Below are positions 1 through 11,290 of a DNA stretch of 64,000 bases, one piece after another. The notes beneath the pieces are model-generated. The model did no database searches. It was given only the letters and a program-made list of their open reading frames with translations, and had not been told where the DNA came from. Numbering within the stretch: position 1 is the first letter of the stretch; the number at the start of each line of letters is the position of its first letter. Source of the stretch: Epiperipatus broadwayi (Eukaryota > Onychophora > Udeonychophora > Euonychophora > Peripatidae); assembly GCA_028023455.1 (NCBI GenBank), contig JAQFVV010012404.1:14683000-14746999 (forward strand), written 5' to 3'. The position numbers and the translations under genes were made by a program.

Positions 1-1699
1 TTCTGCCTATAGAACTTTATGTTGGGTATTTTGCTAATATATGTAAAAAAAAATTTACAAAGTTTATTTTTTGTTAAATGAATTCTATTACTCTATTAAA
101 AGTAGTGCATCATTTAATAAGTAATCTTATTGGTTCATAACTAATGTTAAGTAATATTATTATGATATTTTGAATAAATGAATTTAAGTAATTTAACTTA
201 TCAATCAAGCTTACTTTATAATTAGAAATGTTATAAAATCATAGTCATTACTTTAATGTATAACTTATCCTTAATGTATTGTAGTTTAAATATGTAATTA
301 TATTCTTAATGTAGTCAATACATGTATTTATTAAGTTAAGTCATTATAAAATTAACACTTAAATAATTTTAATAATATTTTATTAATTTTTACTAATATG
401 ATCAATTTGTTACAGTTCATTTTAAAATATAGTTCTAATTGTTAGCTTTATAATAGTTTAATCTTCTATAAATATTAATAAGTAGCAAATAGCTTTAAAT
501 TTATTATTTCTAAGTAATATTTTAAATATCTTTAGTCTGTGTGAATATTTGTAACCTGTATCAATTTAAAGCTAAAATTTTAAAAACAAAATGATTATAT
601 TTCAATTTTATTGTCTGGAAGATAAAAATATTTAAAACAATTTTATTGTGTAATGTTTTATTTATAAAAATATATGTTTTAAAGACATTCTATTTAAGTT
701 AATATTTTGACAATTTAAAAAAAAAAAAAAAAAGAAAATCAGTTTAAATAAACATAATATTTATTGGAATATAATATTTTCATTTATTAAATAAGATTGG
801 CTTATATAAATCAGAATTTAAATTAAAGATAAGATGGACAATCTTATCTTTATAAAGTCTCTATCTTGTGTTTGGGTTTGAGAGATTCCTCTGTACTCAA
901 CACAATATCAGTGAGCTATTATAAAAATCAGTGAGGTGCATATGTTAAAAAGATAAAATCCTTTCACTTTAATTTCAAATGATCTATGTGTTTAATAAAT
1001 AAATGTGTACATTAAATAATAATTTGTAAATGTATGATATAATAAGATGGTGTAATATTAATTTGTTTTATCTAAAATGTATAGACAGTCTAATTAAAAA
1101 AAAGTTATTTTTAAAATATCCAACTTGACAACCAAATTGGGTCACACAAATTAATTAGTTAACTAACAACCTAATTGTCAATCATTAATTTAATAATCTA
1201 TTACATGTCTTACCATATTTAAGTAATTTACCACACGTATTTACTCACATCATTTTTTTTCATCATTGCACCATGTGTTAATTTTATTAATTGCTTATTA
1301 TTTTATAAAGTTATATCATGCACTGCTAGAATAATTGTCTGCTTGCACCTGTAGATTTGGTCCATCTGTCACTGTACATAATTTCTCAATGTATACATCA
1401 TTTGGAAGCTTCAACAATATACTATCACAATGCTTTGTGACAACAAGAATATTTACAGAAAGTATAATTATATTGCTTGAACTTTTATTAATATTCAATT
1501 GCTTGTTTATTCCCGTTAAATTTAATATGGAATTGACACTTCTAAAATGTTGAATCAGAACATTACATAACTTTAAACTAAATTTATTATAATTTATTCT
1601 ACAATCAATTATACATTTTGCAATGCTGAACTTTATTATTTATAAAAAAATTCTCATTAAGCTTAATTTGATGTTATAATCAAATTAGAACTTTTGCTA
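1..1699. other. A+T-rich DNA without a recognisable gene
   Basis: Low-complexity A+T-rich sequence with short homopolymer runs (for example at 718-733). The only item that drew attention is a 60-codon minus-strand frame at 1316-1498, which contains a protein-like stretch and is treated under findings. No RNA gene, promoter or mobile-element end was recognised. Confidence 0.6.
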
Positions 1700-1714
1700 A
1701 ACTTGCAAGATGTT
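1700..1714. repeat. LINE target-site duplication, left copy
   Basis: The 15-mer AACTTGCAAGATGTT occurs here and again exactly at 2609-2623. The two copies bracket a minus-strand LINE fragment whose A-rich tail abuts this left copy. This is the arrangement expected from target-primed reverse transcription. Confidence 0.85.
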
Positions 1715-1832
1715 TTTTTTTTTTTTAAAAAGAAAAATTTATTGACTTTGTTTATACATGAACTACATTTTTAACAACAGCTTGAGATATAATTTACTCT
1801 GTATTACTGTAAAGTGGAGTCTTGAGGTGATG

Positions 1833-1840
1833 GTGTAAGT
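1833..1840. repeat. hAT target-site duplication, left copy
   Basis: GTGTAAGT directly precedes the element start at 1841 and is repeated at 2159-2166. The 8-bp length is characteristic of hAT transposons. Confidence 0.92.
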
Positions 1841-2158
1841 CAGGGGTCCCCAACCTTTTTGCACTTAAGAGCACATTCTATAATACCGGCCAGTTGGCGG
1901 GCACCATTTATTTTTTCAATGTAAATTTATTGTTGGATATTGTTAATAATACACACAATGTACAAAAAAATATTTATTTCAAAAATAAAATTTTAACATT
2001 TGATTACAATATAATACAATAATTTATAAGAAATTTTAAAAATTTTAATTTATTTGTATCAGATAAATAATGTTTTATCGTGTTTGGATAGCGGCGGGCA
2101 CACATAAAAAGGTCTGCGGGCACCATGGTGCCCGCGGGCATAGGGGTGGGGACCCCTG
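1841..2158. mobile_element. Non-autonomous hAT element (MITE)
   Basis: A 318-bp element bounded by terminal inverted repeats that start CAGGGGTCCCCA at both ends, flanked by a perfect 8-bp duplication (GTGTAAGT). These two features together are diagnostic of hAT-superfamily DNA transposons. There is no transposase, so it must have been mobilised in trans. The GCGGGCACC motif recurs near both ends, and subterminal repeats of this kind often bind hAT transposases. The element is clearly GC-richer than its surroundings. It sits inside the 3' UTR of the LINE copy, so it is younger than that LINE insertion. The perfect duplication suggests a fairly recent event. Confidence 0.92.
2116..2135. repeat. 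Perfect 20-bp palindrome in the hAT element
   Basis: GCGGGCACCATGGTGCCCGC reads the same on both strands. It holds two copies of the subterminal GCGGGCACC motif head to head, and the motif also occurs near the other end of the element (about 1907-1915). This is a plausible transposase-binding or cruciform site; the function is inferred. Confidence 0.8.
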
Positions 2159-2166
2159 GTGTAAGT
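2159..2166. repeat. hAT target-site duplication, right copy
   Basis: Exact second copy of GTGTAAGT, immediately after the 3' terminal inverted repeat. Confidence 0.92.
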
Positions 2167-2167
2167 T

Positions 2168-2608
2168 CTATGATTCTTCTATTAGGATGACTTTGGACCA
2201 TGTTTCTTTATACAGCCAGTCTGGAGCTAACATTCTGTCTCTAATGCTGATGCTCTTAATCAATGTTTTGAAGGTATCCAGGATATTGGTTATCATATTA
2301 CTGATTACATGCTTGCATCTTGAGAGTCTGATGTTTGAGAAATTTCCATTCTTGATTGAATGTTGAATCAAAAACAAGTCTAAATTTTGTTTTTTGGCTT
2401 TATCATTGATAAATGTTTTTAGTGACCTGAGTATCGGACAATTATGAAAGATGTGTTGGATCATTTCATCCTCCTTAGTACATAATTGACATCGCGAGTT
2501 AATTTTGGTAAATCCCCTTTTCCACACTAGAAAATGGCTGGTGGGTAATGAGCCCAGATTTAATTTTATAATAAAGTCTATATATTTCGGTTCTAAGAAC
2601 CAATATTT
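2168..2608 (-). pseudogene. LINE ORF2 C-terminus with zinc-binding motif (relic)
   Basis: An open minus-strand frame of about 147 residues encodes the post-RT tail of a LINE polyprotein. It includes WFLEPKYIDF near the start, then LPTSHFLVWKRGFTKIN, then the motif C-x2-C-x8-H-x4-C (CQLC...IQHIFHNC), followed by a basic segment and LAPDWLYKETW near the end. The same order of blocks occurs in the minus-strand copy at 19.77-20.29 kb, where the residues are CQLC...IQHLLYSC and LAPDCLFQETW. That homology is what identifies this frame as LINE-derived. Such zinc-binding tails follow the RT in several non-LTR clades and are thought to bind the element's RNA or target DNA. RT and endonuclease are missing through 5' truncation, so the copy is dead. 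Confidence 0.8.
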
Positions 2609-2623
2609 AACTTGCAAGATGTT
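2609..2623. repeat. LINE target-site duplication, right copy
   Basis: Exact second copy of the 15-mer at 1700-1714. It marks the truncated 5' end of the LINE. Confidence 0.85.
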
Positions 2624-5249
2624 GTAAATGATAAAAGCAATTGTTGGATAATAATCACAAAGTATAAATGCTTTTGCTTTATTATGAAAGTAAATTATTC
2701 TGTTATTATTTCTTAATAATTTAAAATGACATTCATTAAAATTATTATACTGCTATTTTGAAATAATTTGAATGTTTATTTTAACATTTATAAAATTATG
2801 AAATGTAAAAATTGCATTTTTCAAGAATTTATCTTGTGTTAAATATGTGCTGATAAAATATTGCATTTTAAGGAAATGTTTTATCTTTTTCTGAAAATAC
2901 AGAATAAATATTAGTGCTTGAATGTGGTTTATTGGTATTAAATATTTTATCTGTCATAAAATAAAGTATAAAATAAACTTGGTGCTTACTACAGTCTATA
3001 TATTGCTTCCAAATGAATATTATATTCTTTATTATGAATTTCAAATAGCTGGAAATAGGTATTGTGCTTTTGATAAATACCATTACCTTATAAAGCTTTA
3101 TATTATTTGAAAGGTACTTATATTCTTTATAAATATTTTTCAATGATTTAATCTTCATATTATTTCAAAAGGAAATAATATTATCTTCATTCCACTTGAA
3201 ATAAATATTATGCTTACTATTTTTTCATTGCTTTAAATTGTTTCAAAAGAAATTATATTTTCTTATCTTTGTATTATTTCAAGTATAGTTTATTCTTTAC
3301 CTGGAATGTCTTTTAATATTATGTCAGTGCTTACTTATTTTACTTGCTCAGATTTTAATAAATTGTTTTGCCAATATTTAATATCCTGATACTTTAATAA
3401 AATATTCAACATATCCAAGGAATCATTATTTGAACTATTGTGCTACAGAAAATGGCATTAAAATGAATGATTTCAGGACTTATGAACTATTAAATGATAA
3501 AAGGGTTATAAATATTTATATGTTTTACTTATGTGTATTATATTTATGATATTGCATATGCATTATTTATTTATGATTTGTACTATATTGATTATGGAAA
3601 TTCTCAGAATGTTACTGTTTTGTAATATAATTAAAAGTAACATATACATCCTATATGGAATTGTTTTGAGTGTGTATAAATAATTGGAGGAATTAGTGGA
3701 GTAGATGTATATTTTTCTTATTAAATTTCTAAGCCACAATTCATATGCCTAGTTATATTTTGTTTTAATTATTATATTTTATCAGTATTTTACTTCATAT
3801 GTTTGTTATTGCTATATGAAGTAGTAGGATTAACACTATTTTCATATATTCTTATCATGCTTTTGAGATTAAGTCTGTTTTAGGTGATAGGTAACTAATA
3901 ATGTTATATTTTCAAAAAAATTTTGTATTTGTTTATTCTTGGTATATTTATTAAGATTAGAGACAAAGTTGTAGCTCTTTATGCACTGTTTGGACAAGTG
4001 TTAATTTTAAATCTATTCCATCATAATATATATTGTATTTCTTCATTTTGATGAGAATTTTTAAAGGCATGCATGATGCCTACCATACTTTATTTTGCTC
4101 TTTATGAAATAAGAGTAATTTAAGATATGTTTAATCTGCATATCTGATGTGTTAAAAGCATTAATAAAATGTTTTATGCTTAAATTTATGATTATTTTTA
4201 TGAGGTTATGAAATTATACATCTTCAAAATTCAATGCTAGTATTTTGCTGGTAAATTATAATTTCTGATATCAGTAAATATATTTCTTAATGTGTCATAT
4301 GGAAATGAAAGCTGGATTATTAAATAAATGTGAGAGCTTTCTGTATTCATAGTTAAATCATATTGTATTTATTTATTTTTTGCTTAATTTAAATGTTATT
4401 TAAACTTTGTGATAGTTATTTAATTCTGATCTTATTAAAATATTAATGATTTTTCCTTGTCATATTTATTGTTATTAATAAAATATTGATTTAATTATTA
4501 CTTCTGAATTTGTATCTGTATCATTATCTACCTTATCAGAAAATCCCAAATCACACATATTTTAATATTAAGGTATAAGAATACAAGAAGAGTATAAAAG
4601 TCACTTTATTAAAATTTATATTGTTGATCTTTTTCAGTAATATCTTTGGTTAACTTTATTATATTATTTTATTTAGATTAAGATTATAAGAGAATCTTTT
4701 TGCATGATATATGGATAGTAAATCTTTTTCTTAGTTTTATGATTAATTTTCTAATAAAATTTATTTACTGTATTAGGATATTATTCAAAAATTGGATCAT
4801 ATCTAATTATTATTTACTAGAATCACATTCACTGTTTGGATAAGAATCTGAGATGAAGAATATGATTCTATTTGTTTATTAGAGAATTTTTTAGAAAGAA
4901 CCCTGAAATTTGATTAAGAAAGATTTATTTTGATTAATAACATTTTTACAGTAACCTGATTGTATGTGAACCTGCTTTATAATATTAGTATAGAGAGTAT
5001 TAGAACTCTTGATTAGATGATTGTTTTAAAGTAGCATAAGAGCTAGCTACCCTAAGATTACCTTTGTTGATGTTTTTACTTTCAATATATTGGTTTTAAT
5101 ATTTTAGTGAGCTGACAGTGAGCCATGGTTGACCCTGATGGGTACAATATATAAAACTGGACTGGTTTCAGATGTATATAACTGTGCAAGCAAACAGGCT
5201 TGGATTAAAAAATTAATGTTTTTCCAATTTCAGCTGGTAAATTGATAAT
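2624..5249. other. A+T-rich DNA, no gene seen
   Basis: No convincing coding sequence. From about 2885 to 3350 there is a loose recurrence of segments that combine TTTCAAA-type and ATATTCTTTAT-type words. This could be a very old, decayed tandem repeat, but I could not fix a period. The remainder is featureless. Confidence 0.5.
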
Positions 5250-5259
5250 ATAATAAAAA

Positions 5260-5900
5260 GATAAAAAAAAATGGATGCTAGAGAAAAAGTGCATTATGTT
5301 TAAAGGTCCAAGCATTGTTCAAAAAGAATACAAAAAGCTCTTCTAATAATGAAATGCATATGCTAGAAACTAATCTCAGGATATATGGATAGGATAGCAC
5401 TGATTAGAGATTTATTAAACACTAGCATTTGGAACCTATTGATTAATAAAGCTTATATTAGATGACATAAAAGTATAAAAATGATAAATGATGAAAGTTG
5501 TTGGAAACTAAGAAATTAGTTGTTATTAGAACAACATAAGTTTGGTCTAGCATGATTTTGATTTATAGCTATGTTTAAGAAGCATTACTTCCTTAATCAA
5601 CAATCTAAACTACCCTAGATATTGATAAAAATTTCCAAAAGATAAAAAGCTTCTGAAATAACCTGTAGCAATACAAATCAATCTTCTTGGGTCAAAGTTT
5701 ACCTTGCTAAATTTTGGTCTTTAAATGTCAATAATCTCTTAGGCAACTAACTATTCAATTATTTTTTAGCACCTAAGAATTTATATAGACAAAGCTATGA
5801 GAGTCTGTTAAATACATTCGTAAAACTCAAAGGGGTTCTCAATGCATCAAATTAAATACTTTTTTGTTTTTTCATATATGTTTGTTATGTATTAATCTCA
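5260..5900 (+). pseudogene. Possible decayed LINE ORF2 tail
   Basis: Pieces of plus-strand translation look like the post-RT section of a LINE. Around 5690-5870, one frame with two stops reads through blocks such as WVKVYLAKFWSLN, FLAPKNLYRQSYESL and VKLKGVLNASN. These resemble the W...KVY..FW and P..FY segments found after the RT in L1/Tx1-like LINEs. The region to the left shows further coding-like fragments with many frameshifts. No RT catalytic motif was found. The identification rests on weak similarity and could be wrong. Confidence 0.3.
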
Positions 5901-7419
5901 CCACTCTAAGTCTTTTCATTACTGCATAACTTCTTTCATATTATTTGTCTTTAAATCATGTTTTATTTGCCAATTTTGTTTTTCTCACAACGTGTCTATA
6001 ATCATTTTTGCCTAACTCTATCATTTCACTTTGTTTGTATGTGTATATATAGATTTTTTTTTTTGTAATATTATGTTATCTAGTATTCTAATAAACAGGA
6101 AATGAATTGATTCACCTTTCCATATAAAAATTGCTGACAAAATGAATCATTGACATTAATTGAATTATTGATACTATTATCATAATCCCCCCCTTCCTAC
6201 ATATTTTTCCTCTTTTTAATTTAAAACTTAATTTATGCTTTTTTACTTATAGCAAAATAAAATATCCCCCTTGTAATTCTGTTTATTTCATATTTGATTT
6301 ATTTAATGCAGGTCTGTTCATCTTTCTTTTTTTAAATTTGTAATTGATATTTTTGAAATGAAATCTTCCTTTTTGAAAAATTGAATTCACAAGGCACTTG
6401 CATTTAATGCTAATATATCTTCTAGTCTTTTTGTAAAAAAGATCTAATTTGAGCTTATTATCTTTCTTTTTTTATATGTATTTTTCTTCACGTCTGGTTA
6501 TTACTAGTTGTTAGAAAACTAATAATACTATTTTTGGTTATATTATTGATTTTCTAAGTCTTTTGTGTAATCTGATAGCAGAGGGAGCTAATTACCTCCA
6601 TTTAACAAGACCTGATATTACCTTTTATCTTTAAGCTGGTTGTTGAGTTATTGTGTCTTCAACAAGATTAACTAAAGAAAGTAGTATTATAATATGATAA
6701 CTTAAGGTGAAAGAAAGAAAATACAATTTAATATAAAAAGTCTGTCTTATAAATGAGATTTTAAAATGCTATTGTATATATATATACAAAAATATTATAT
6801 ATCATTTCTGAAATATATATATATTAGAAATTAAATATGTATATATATATATATCTTAGAAGTTCAGCTGTTTTTTTTTTTTTTACCTGAATGGTCGAAA
6901 GGAACTTTTAGAGTGTCTGATGTGTTTGAAGAAATAATTGTTTTGTCGGATAAAGATTTAATTTCCAAAATAGCATTCTTCTAAAGCTATATCGATATGT
7001 TTAACTGAATCAAGCATATCTGTATTTAAAGTGACTGTGAATTTTTAAACTTAGAATGAGTATTAAACTTATGCTTAATGCGTGATATGCTGAAGACCAC
7101 TAGAAGATAAATTTTAGAGACTTGTTTTCTTGGAATAGACTGTCAATTTCTTTATTTTTTACATTTTTATTATTATTGTTAAATAAATCTTTATACCTTT
7201 TCATCCGGACTCGAAGTCAATCAGTGCATTAGAATTACAAATTTTCATGAAAAGAGTTATTACGTTAAGATTTACAGAAATTTTTTTAGTACATTGTTCA
7301 AGTAGAGTAATTAGTTGTAGTATGGTTTAAAAGTATGAATAATGACAAGGTCATCCTGTAGCAGATATGTTTGATAGATTCAGTGATAGAAGGTAAGAGG
7401 ATTGTTTTTAATTTGAATA
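5901..7419. other. A+T-rich DNA, no gene seen
   Basis: No supported coding region. It holds T-rich tracts, a C-run near 6187 and the TA-rich microsatellite at 6776-6855. Confidence 0.5.
6776..6855. repeat. TA-rich microsatellite cluster
   Basis: Three separate (TA)n tracts of about 12-18 bp, joined by short A+T-rich spacers. Confidence 0.8.
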
Positions 7420-9270
7420 AATAGAGGTTTAAAGTATGTAATGAAGAGCAAAACACTTAGTCATTATCCATGTGGTATTGAATTACATGGAATGAATCCC
7501 TGTGTTATATTACCATTTGGAGTTGTGTGGATTTTTCCATTAATGAAGAGATTATCAAGAGTATACAGAATCAGTACAGGAATATTTTGTTATTTAAGTA
7601 ATTCCAGAAGTTTAGTTATTGGAATTGAGTTAAATTCTGGTGTGATGTTTAGCTACATTATAATGGTACCAGCCTTTCTAGATTACCTAATTTGCTCAAT
7701 GTTTATTCTGAAGGACATTATAGCAATAGATGTTTCTTTTTTTTTTTAAGAAAATTATTGCTAAGCAAAAATGTTAAGGGATCATAATAGATTGAATTAC
7801 ATTCTTAATTAAAGCTTCAGTAGTTTTAATTAGCAATGATATTGAGGATATTGGTTGTAAATTATTGATAGGTTGGGGCAATGTAATGTTTTTTTTAAAG
7901 AAGACTGAATATAATTGATCAATTTTGTGAATTTGTATGGGAAGATAATTTAGGATATTATAAATGATATAGATAGTAAATATGGCTGAGATGGTAAATA
8001 TGACAGATGGGGGAGGGAGGGTAAATGAGGGAATTTATCTAAACCAGGATGAGTACTGTTTGAGATAGTGTTTCATTTGAGAACAGTTTAAAATTTATGA
8101 TTTTATTAATTCCCACTATCATGATCAAACAAGTAAGGGGTAATAATAATAAGAGCTTCAAGAAACTAAAATTCGTTTTTAAAGTAGTTTGTGAATTTTT
8201 AATAATAACAGAAAGGAGTGAACTTGTTGATTCTATAGCTAAGTGCCCAACATATATATTCCTTGGACCAATTGTGAGGTTCAGCTAGGAATATTTTTGT
8301 CTTTTTCGTAGAAAAGTAGTCAGTTAATATTATTTGTGTATTTCTATATTATTGTTTAAGATTTAAAATAGAGGATATTGAATCAGGGTCACAATGCAGT
8401 ATTTGACAAATAATATGTAGTTTTTTATGCTATGAAATTGGAGAATGTTTGTGTGTATAGAAATTGATAATTAATAATGTTGGTAAAAGACAAGTATGCA
8501 TCCAGTGGATTAAGTGTTAGAATGTGATTTTTCATATATATATATATGTTACTGAGAAGAGCAGTGGCTGATTTTAGTAGTATTCTCACTGTCTTGTTCT
8601 TGGGAAAAATAGGTAGATTTTTAAGATTGATTTTGTATTGTATATTAAGAATGAAATGGTTGGAGGAATTCACTGGTATTAGAAAAGGTTGAATGATAAA
8701 ATGGATAGTAGAAGAATGAAAAAGGGGTCAATGGGGGAGGGATTTTTGGGGGTAGAAAAGGAAATATTATAGGGAAGAAGTCTTTTGGATTCCAAATTAC
8801 TCTTTTAATACAATAAAAAAATCTGGAGACAAAATATGCATAATATGTGTTAAAGTTTCCCATTATGAATACTGGGTGTACCTAGATTGAAATTCATTTA
8901 ATTAATTAATTTCTGTATTATTATTTTTTCTTGTATAGGTAGAATGAAATTATGTAATGGGTAAACCATTGCATATAAGAGTAATTGTACTCATATGTTA
9001 ATTGATATAAAGAATTTTGAAAAATTGAAATGGGGACATGATGATCTCAACTTCTATCCCAGCAGAAGAGATGTTTGAGTGAGATAAGTTTGACAAACCT
9101 AACATACATAGGTAGTTTGCAGGGTACATTTTAATTTTTGCTGTGCTTTAGTCTCTTTAAACAATAAAATAGATGGTGGATTCAATGTGATCCAATTATA
9201 CTGATTGCAAATAATATTTGAGAATAATTTATTTCTCTGGCATTAATAGCTGTAATTTTAATATGCGTGA
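7420..9270 (-). pseudogene. LINE ORF2 relic: endonuclease plus RT start
   Basis: Read on the minus strand from high to low coordinates, fragments in several frames follow the order of a LINE ORF2. First comes a start-like block HIKITAIN near 9260. Next is SAGIEV near 9060. At about 8860 comes IIMGNFNTY, which matches the conserved GDFN motif of APE-type endonucleases. Near 8490 LNPLDAYLSF fits the later endonuclease LVD-type block. At about 7850-7790 NNLQPISSISLLIKTTEALI matches the RT block usually read as NYRPISLLS. Then FNSIPITKLLELL and ITQGFIPCNSIP near 7650-7460 match the KAFD and QG..SP RT blocks. Many stops and frameshifts make it non-functional. It may belong to the same family as the minus-strand copies at 1.7, 10.4 and 19.6 kb. 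Confidence 0.5.
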
Positions 9271-10372
9271 AGGGTTGTAGGGAGAGAGAGTGAAGAAAGT
9301 AGGATTAATAGGAAGGTGATGTATTATGGTAAAGGAATGAGAAGATACAGTGTGAGGAAAGTTGTGTTTATATTACCCCAAATTGAATACTAATGCCTGT
9401 GTAAAATTTTTAGATTTATATGTGTTGTTTAGTGTCTGACCTCAGAAGATATCTGATGATGTATCTCATAGAGTGTTGATTGGAGAAATAGAGTTTGATG
9501 ATATTCCTTTCACGTCTTTGCATAGTTTTATTTGATTGAAATTATAAAAGTTTCTGGAAATGACTCACTATAGTATAGATTGAATGTAGCTATTTCTTTA
9601 GTAAGTTTATCCATAGTGATGGAATCATATCCCATTTATGATTTAAAAAGTTGTCTGTAGAGATTTTCCTATTTCTAAATTTTTTTTATGTGTGTCCACT
9701 TCTAAGAAATTCTATTGTACTGTAGTAATGAAGAACGATGAATTTGAACTGTCTAGTCCAATGCTTAGGACCTATCTGTGATATTGACTGCAAATCAAGT
9801 TTTCTCATTGGTATCAATAATTTGAGTTTTTTAAATTTTGCTTTGATGTTCATTTCTTTCTAATTTTGACAATTTTAAATTCACTCTCCTTATCATAATG
9901 AAAATGAGGTTTCATGGATGTTATCTGTGTCATAGTCTATTTTTTATTAGATGTGATATTATCTTGGTCATGATATTCCTTATTGGATATGTCATTAGTA
10001 AATTTATTTGGTTAAATTGTTTAACAGAAAGTTTTGTATCCTCAATTAATTGATTCTCTAAATAGTTTTGAATTAGTGGAGATTCACAAATGATTACAAA
10101 AGCTTCAACTTTACTTGTTGCTCAGTACTGATAAGAATTGAAGACATTTTTAAGATCATAGTTGCAAAAGCAATCAGGGCAGTACTTTATGAAATAATTC
10201 TTGAATATGTAATAAAAATAGTATTTTTTTAAAGAGATAATGCATCAATGGAATACAGTGTAGATATATCAAAGGGTTTTTTAAAAATGTGATATTAAAT
10301 ATTGCTTTTGTTAGAAAGTATACTTACCACTATCACTACTCTACTACTATTACAATTATTGCTGTTGCTACT
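9271..10372. other. No clear feature between two LINE relics
   Basis: A+T-rich sequence between the 5' side of one minus-strand LINE relic and the 3' end of another. It may hold decayed ORF1 sequence of the former, but I saw no motif that supports this. Confidence 0.4.
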
Positions 10373-11290
10373 TAAGAAAAGTTTATTGATATGAATAAAT
10401 TAGTTACATTTGATTTCAATTATAAGTAAAAACCAGATGAATAAATACAGAGAATAGTTGTAGTTATAAAATGAAAATACAAGCAAAACCTTGAACAAAA
10501 TGCATAATTCATTACTTGATAATTGTAGAATGATTTTAGGAGTTGCCTAGGAATTACAATAGTGCTGACAAAGTGCCCAATTTCAAGTAGCAGAAACACA
10601 TTTGCAGGGGCTAAAAAGCCTTGTCTCTGATTTTAATTTTTCCCAATTTGTTGTTGGAGAAAGTAGTTTATGAGATGTTGGATTGAACCACAGAGTAAAT
10701 AGGATGAAGGTGAACATTCTGATATAGGGGAAAGAGCCTCTGGTCATGCTATTAATAAGTGTAATAAGAAAAGGAGGAGAACTTATGGTTGAGAGATGAG
10801 ATTGTGATATATATTTAAGGCAGAACAACCATGAAGGAAGTGTTATATGGTTTCTTTTTCTTTACTGCATAATAAGCAAAAGGTATTTATGTTCACATTG
10901 ATCAATATTTAGGATAGAAAGCTACTGGTGGGAACAGCATTCAGATTAATTTTAATGAGGAAATCTAGATATTTGGATTCAAAATATCAATGTTGAAATA
11001 TTTGAAGGATGCACTTGTTTATGAAGTTTAGAATGGATTTTATAATAGTGGTATCTTTTTTTTTTTTTAGCAAGGTGTAAGCATTCCCAAAGTGAATATT
11101 TTTTGTTTGAATAGTGCAGGAGTTAATGGAGTATGTGCCAACATATTTTCTCCAGTCATAAGTTGTGAATTTTTACTAATGGAGTAGGAAGTAAGCTTTT
11201 GGTTCCCATTGGACCTTTTGTGAAGTTTGGCTAAGAATATTTTTACCTTTTTAGTGAAATACTACTATTATTCTTTTACTATTACTATTA
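10373..11290 (-). pseudogene. LINE ORF2 C-terminal relic
   Basis: On the minus strand a frame near 10990-10940 reads ESKYLDFLIKINLNAVPTSSF. It is followed near 10880-10830 by a zinc-binding motif of the form CLLC...ETI-x-HFL-x2-C. Both blocks align with the copies at 2.2-2.6 kb (EPKYIDF...LPTSHF, CQLC...IQHIFHNC) and 20.1 kb. A basic tail continues to about 10583, and the sequence ends at 10373-10388 with AATAAAC plus a T/C-rich stretch, like the other copies. Upstream, 11127-11270 resembles 8210-8310 at the nucleotide level (both contain a GGACC...GTGAGGTT/GTGAAGTTTGGCTA..GAATATTTTT pattern), which links this copy with the 7.4-9.3 kb relic. Stops and frameshifts throughout. Confidence 0.55.

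Larger units (their letters stand above)
1715..2608 (-). mobile_element. 5'-truncated LINE insertion, split by a hAT MITE
   Basis: A LINE copy lies on the minus strand between two 15-bp direct repeats. Read on the minus strand it begins inside the post-RT part of ORF2 and runs through a C-terminal zinc-binding motif. It then has a short 3' UTR with an AATAAA signal and ends in an A-rich tail at about 1715-1735. The 5' end is truncated, as is usual for LINEs. The copy was later interrupted by the hAT element at 1841-2158. The 3' tail pattern (AATAAA followed by a T/C-rich stretch and A's) also ends the relatives at 10.37 and 19.63 kb. The exact clade is not assigned; it resembles L1/Tx1-like or related LINEs. 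Confidence 0.85.

Noticed and set aside
2070-2366. 98-codon plus-strand frame as a gene
   Set aside because: It runs across the hAT MITE end and antisense to the LINE relic, so it is an artefact of the mobile elements.
7441-7749. 102-codon plus-strand frame as a membrane protein
   Set aside because: The opposite strand reads as RT blocks of a LINE relic; the hydrophobic plus-strand frame is its shadow.
9463-9510. CTGATGA followed by a GAAA-like box as another hammerhead
   Set aside because: The stretch between the boxes does not form stem II, and no stem I partner or cleavage triplet is present.
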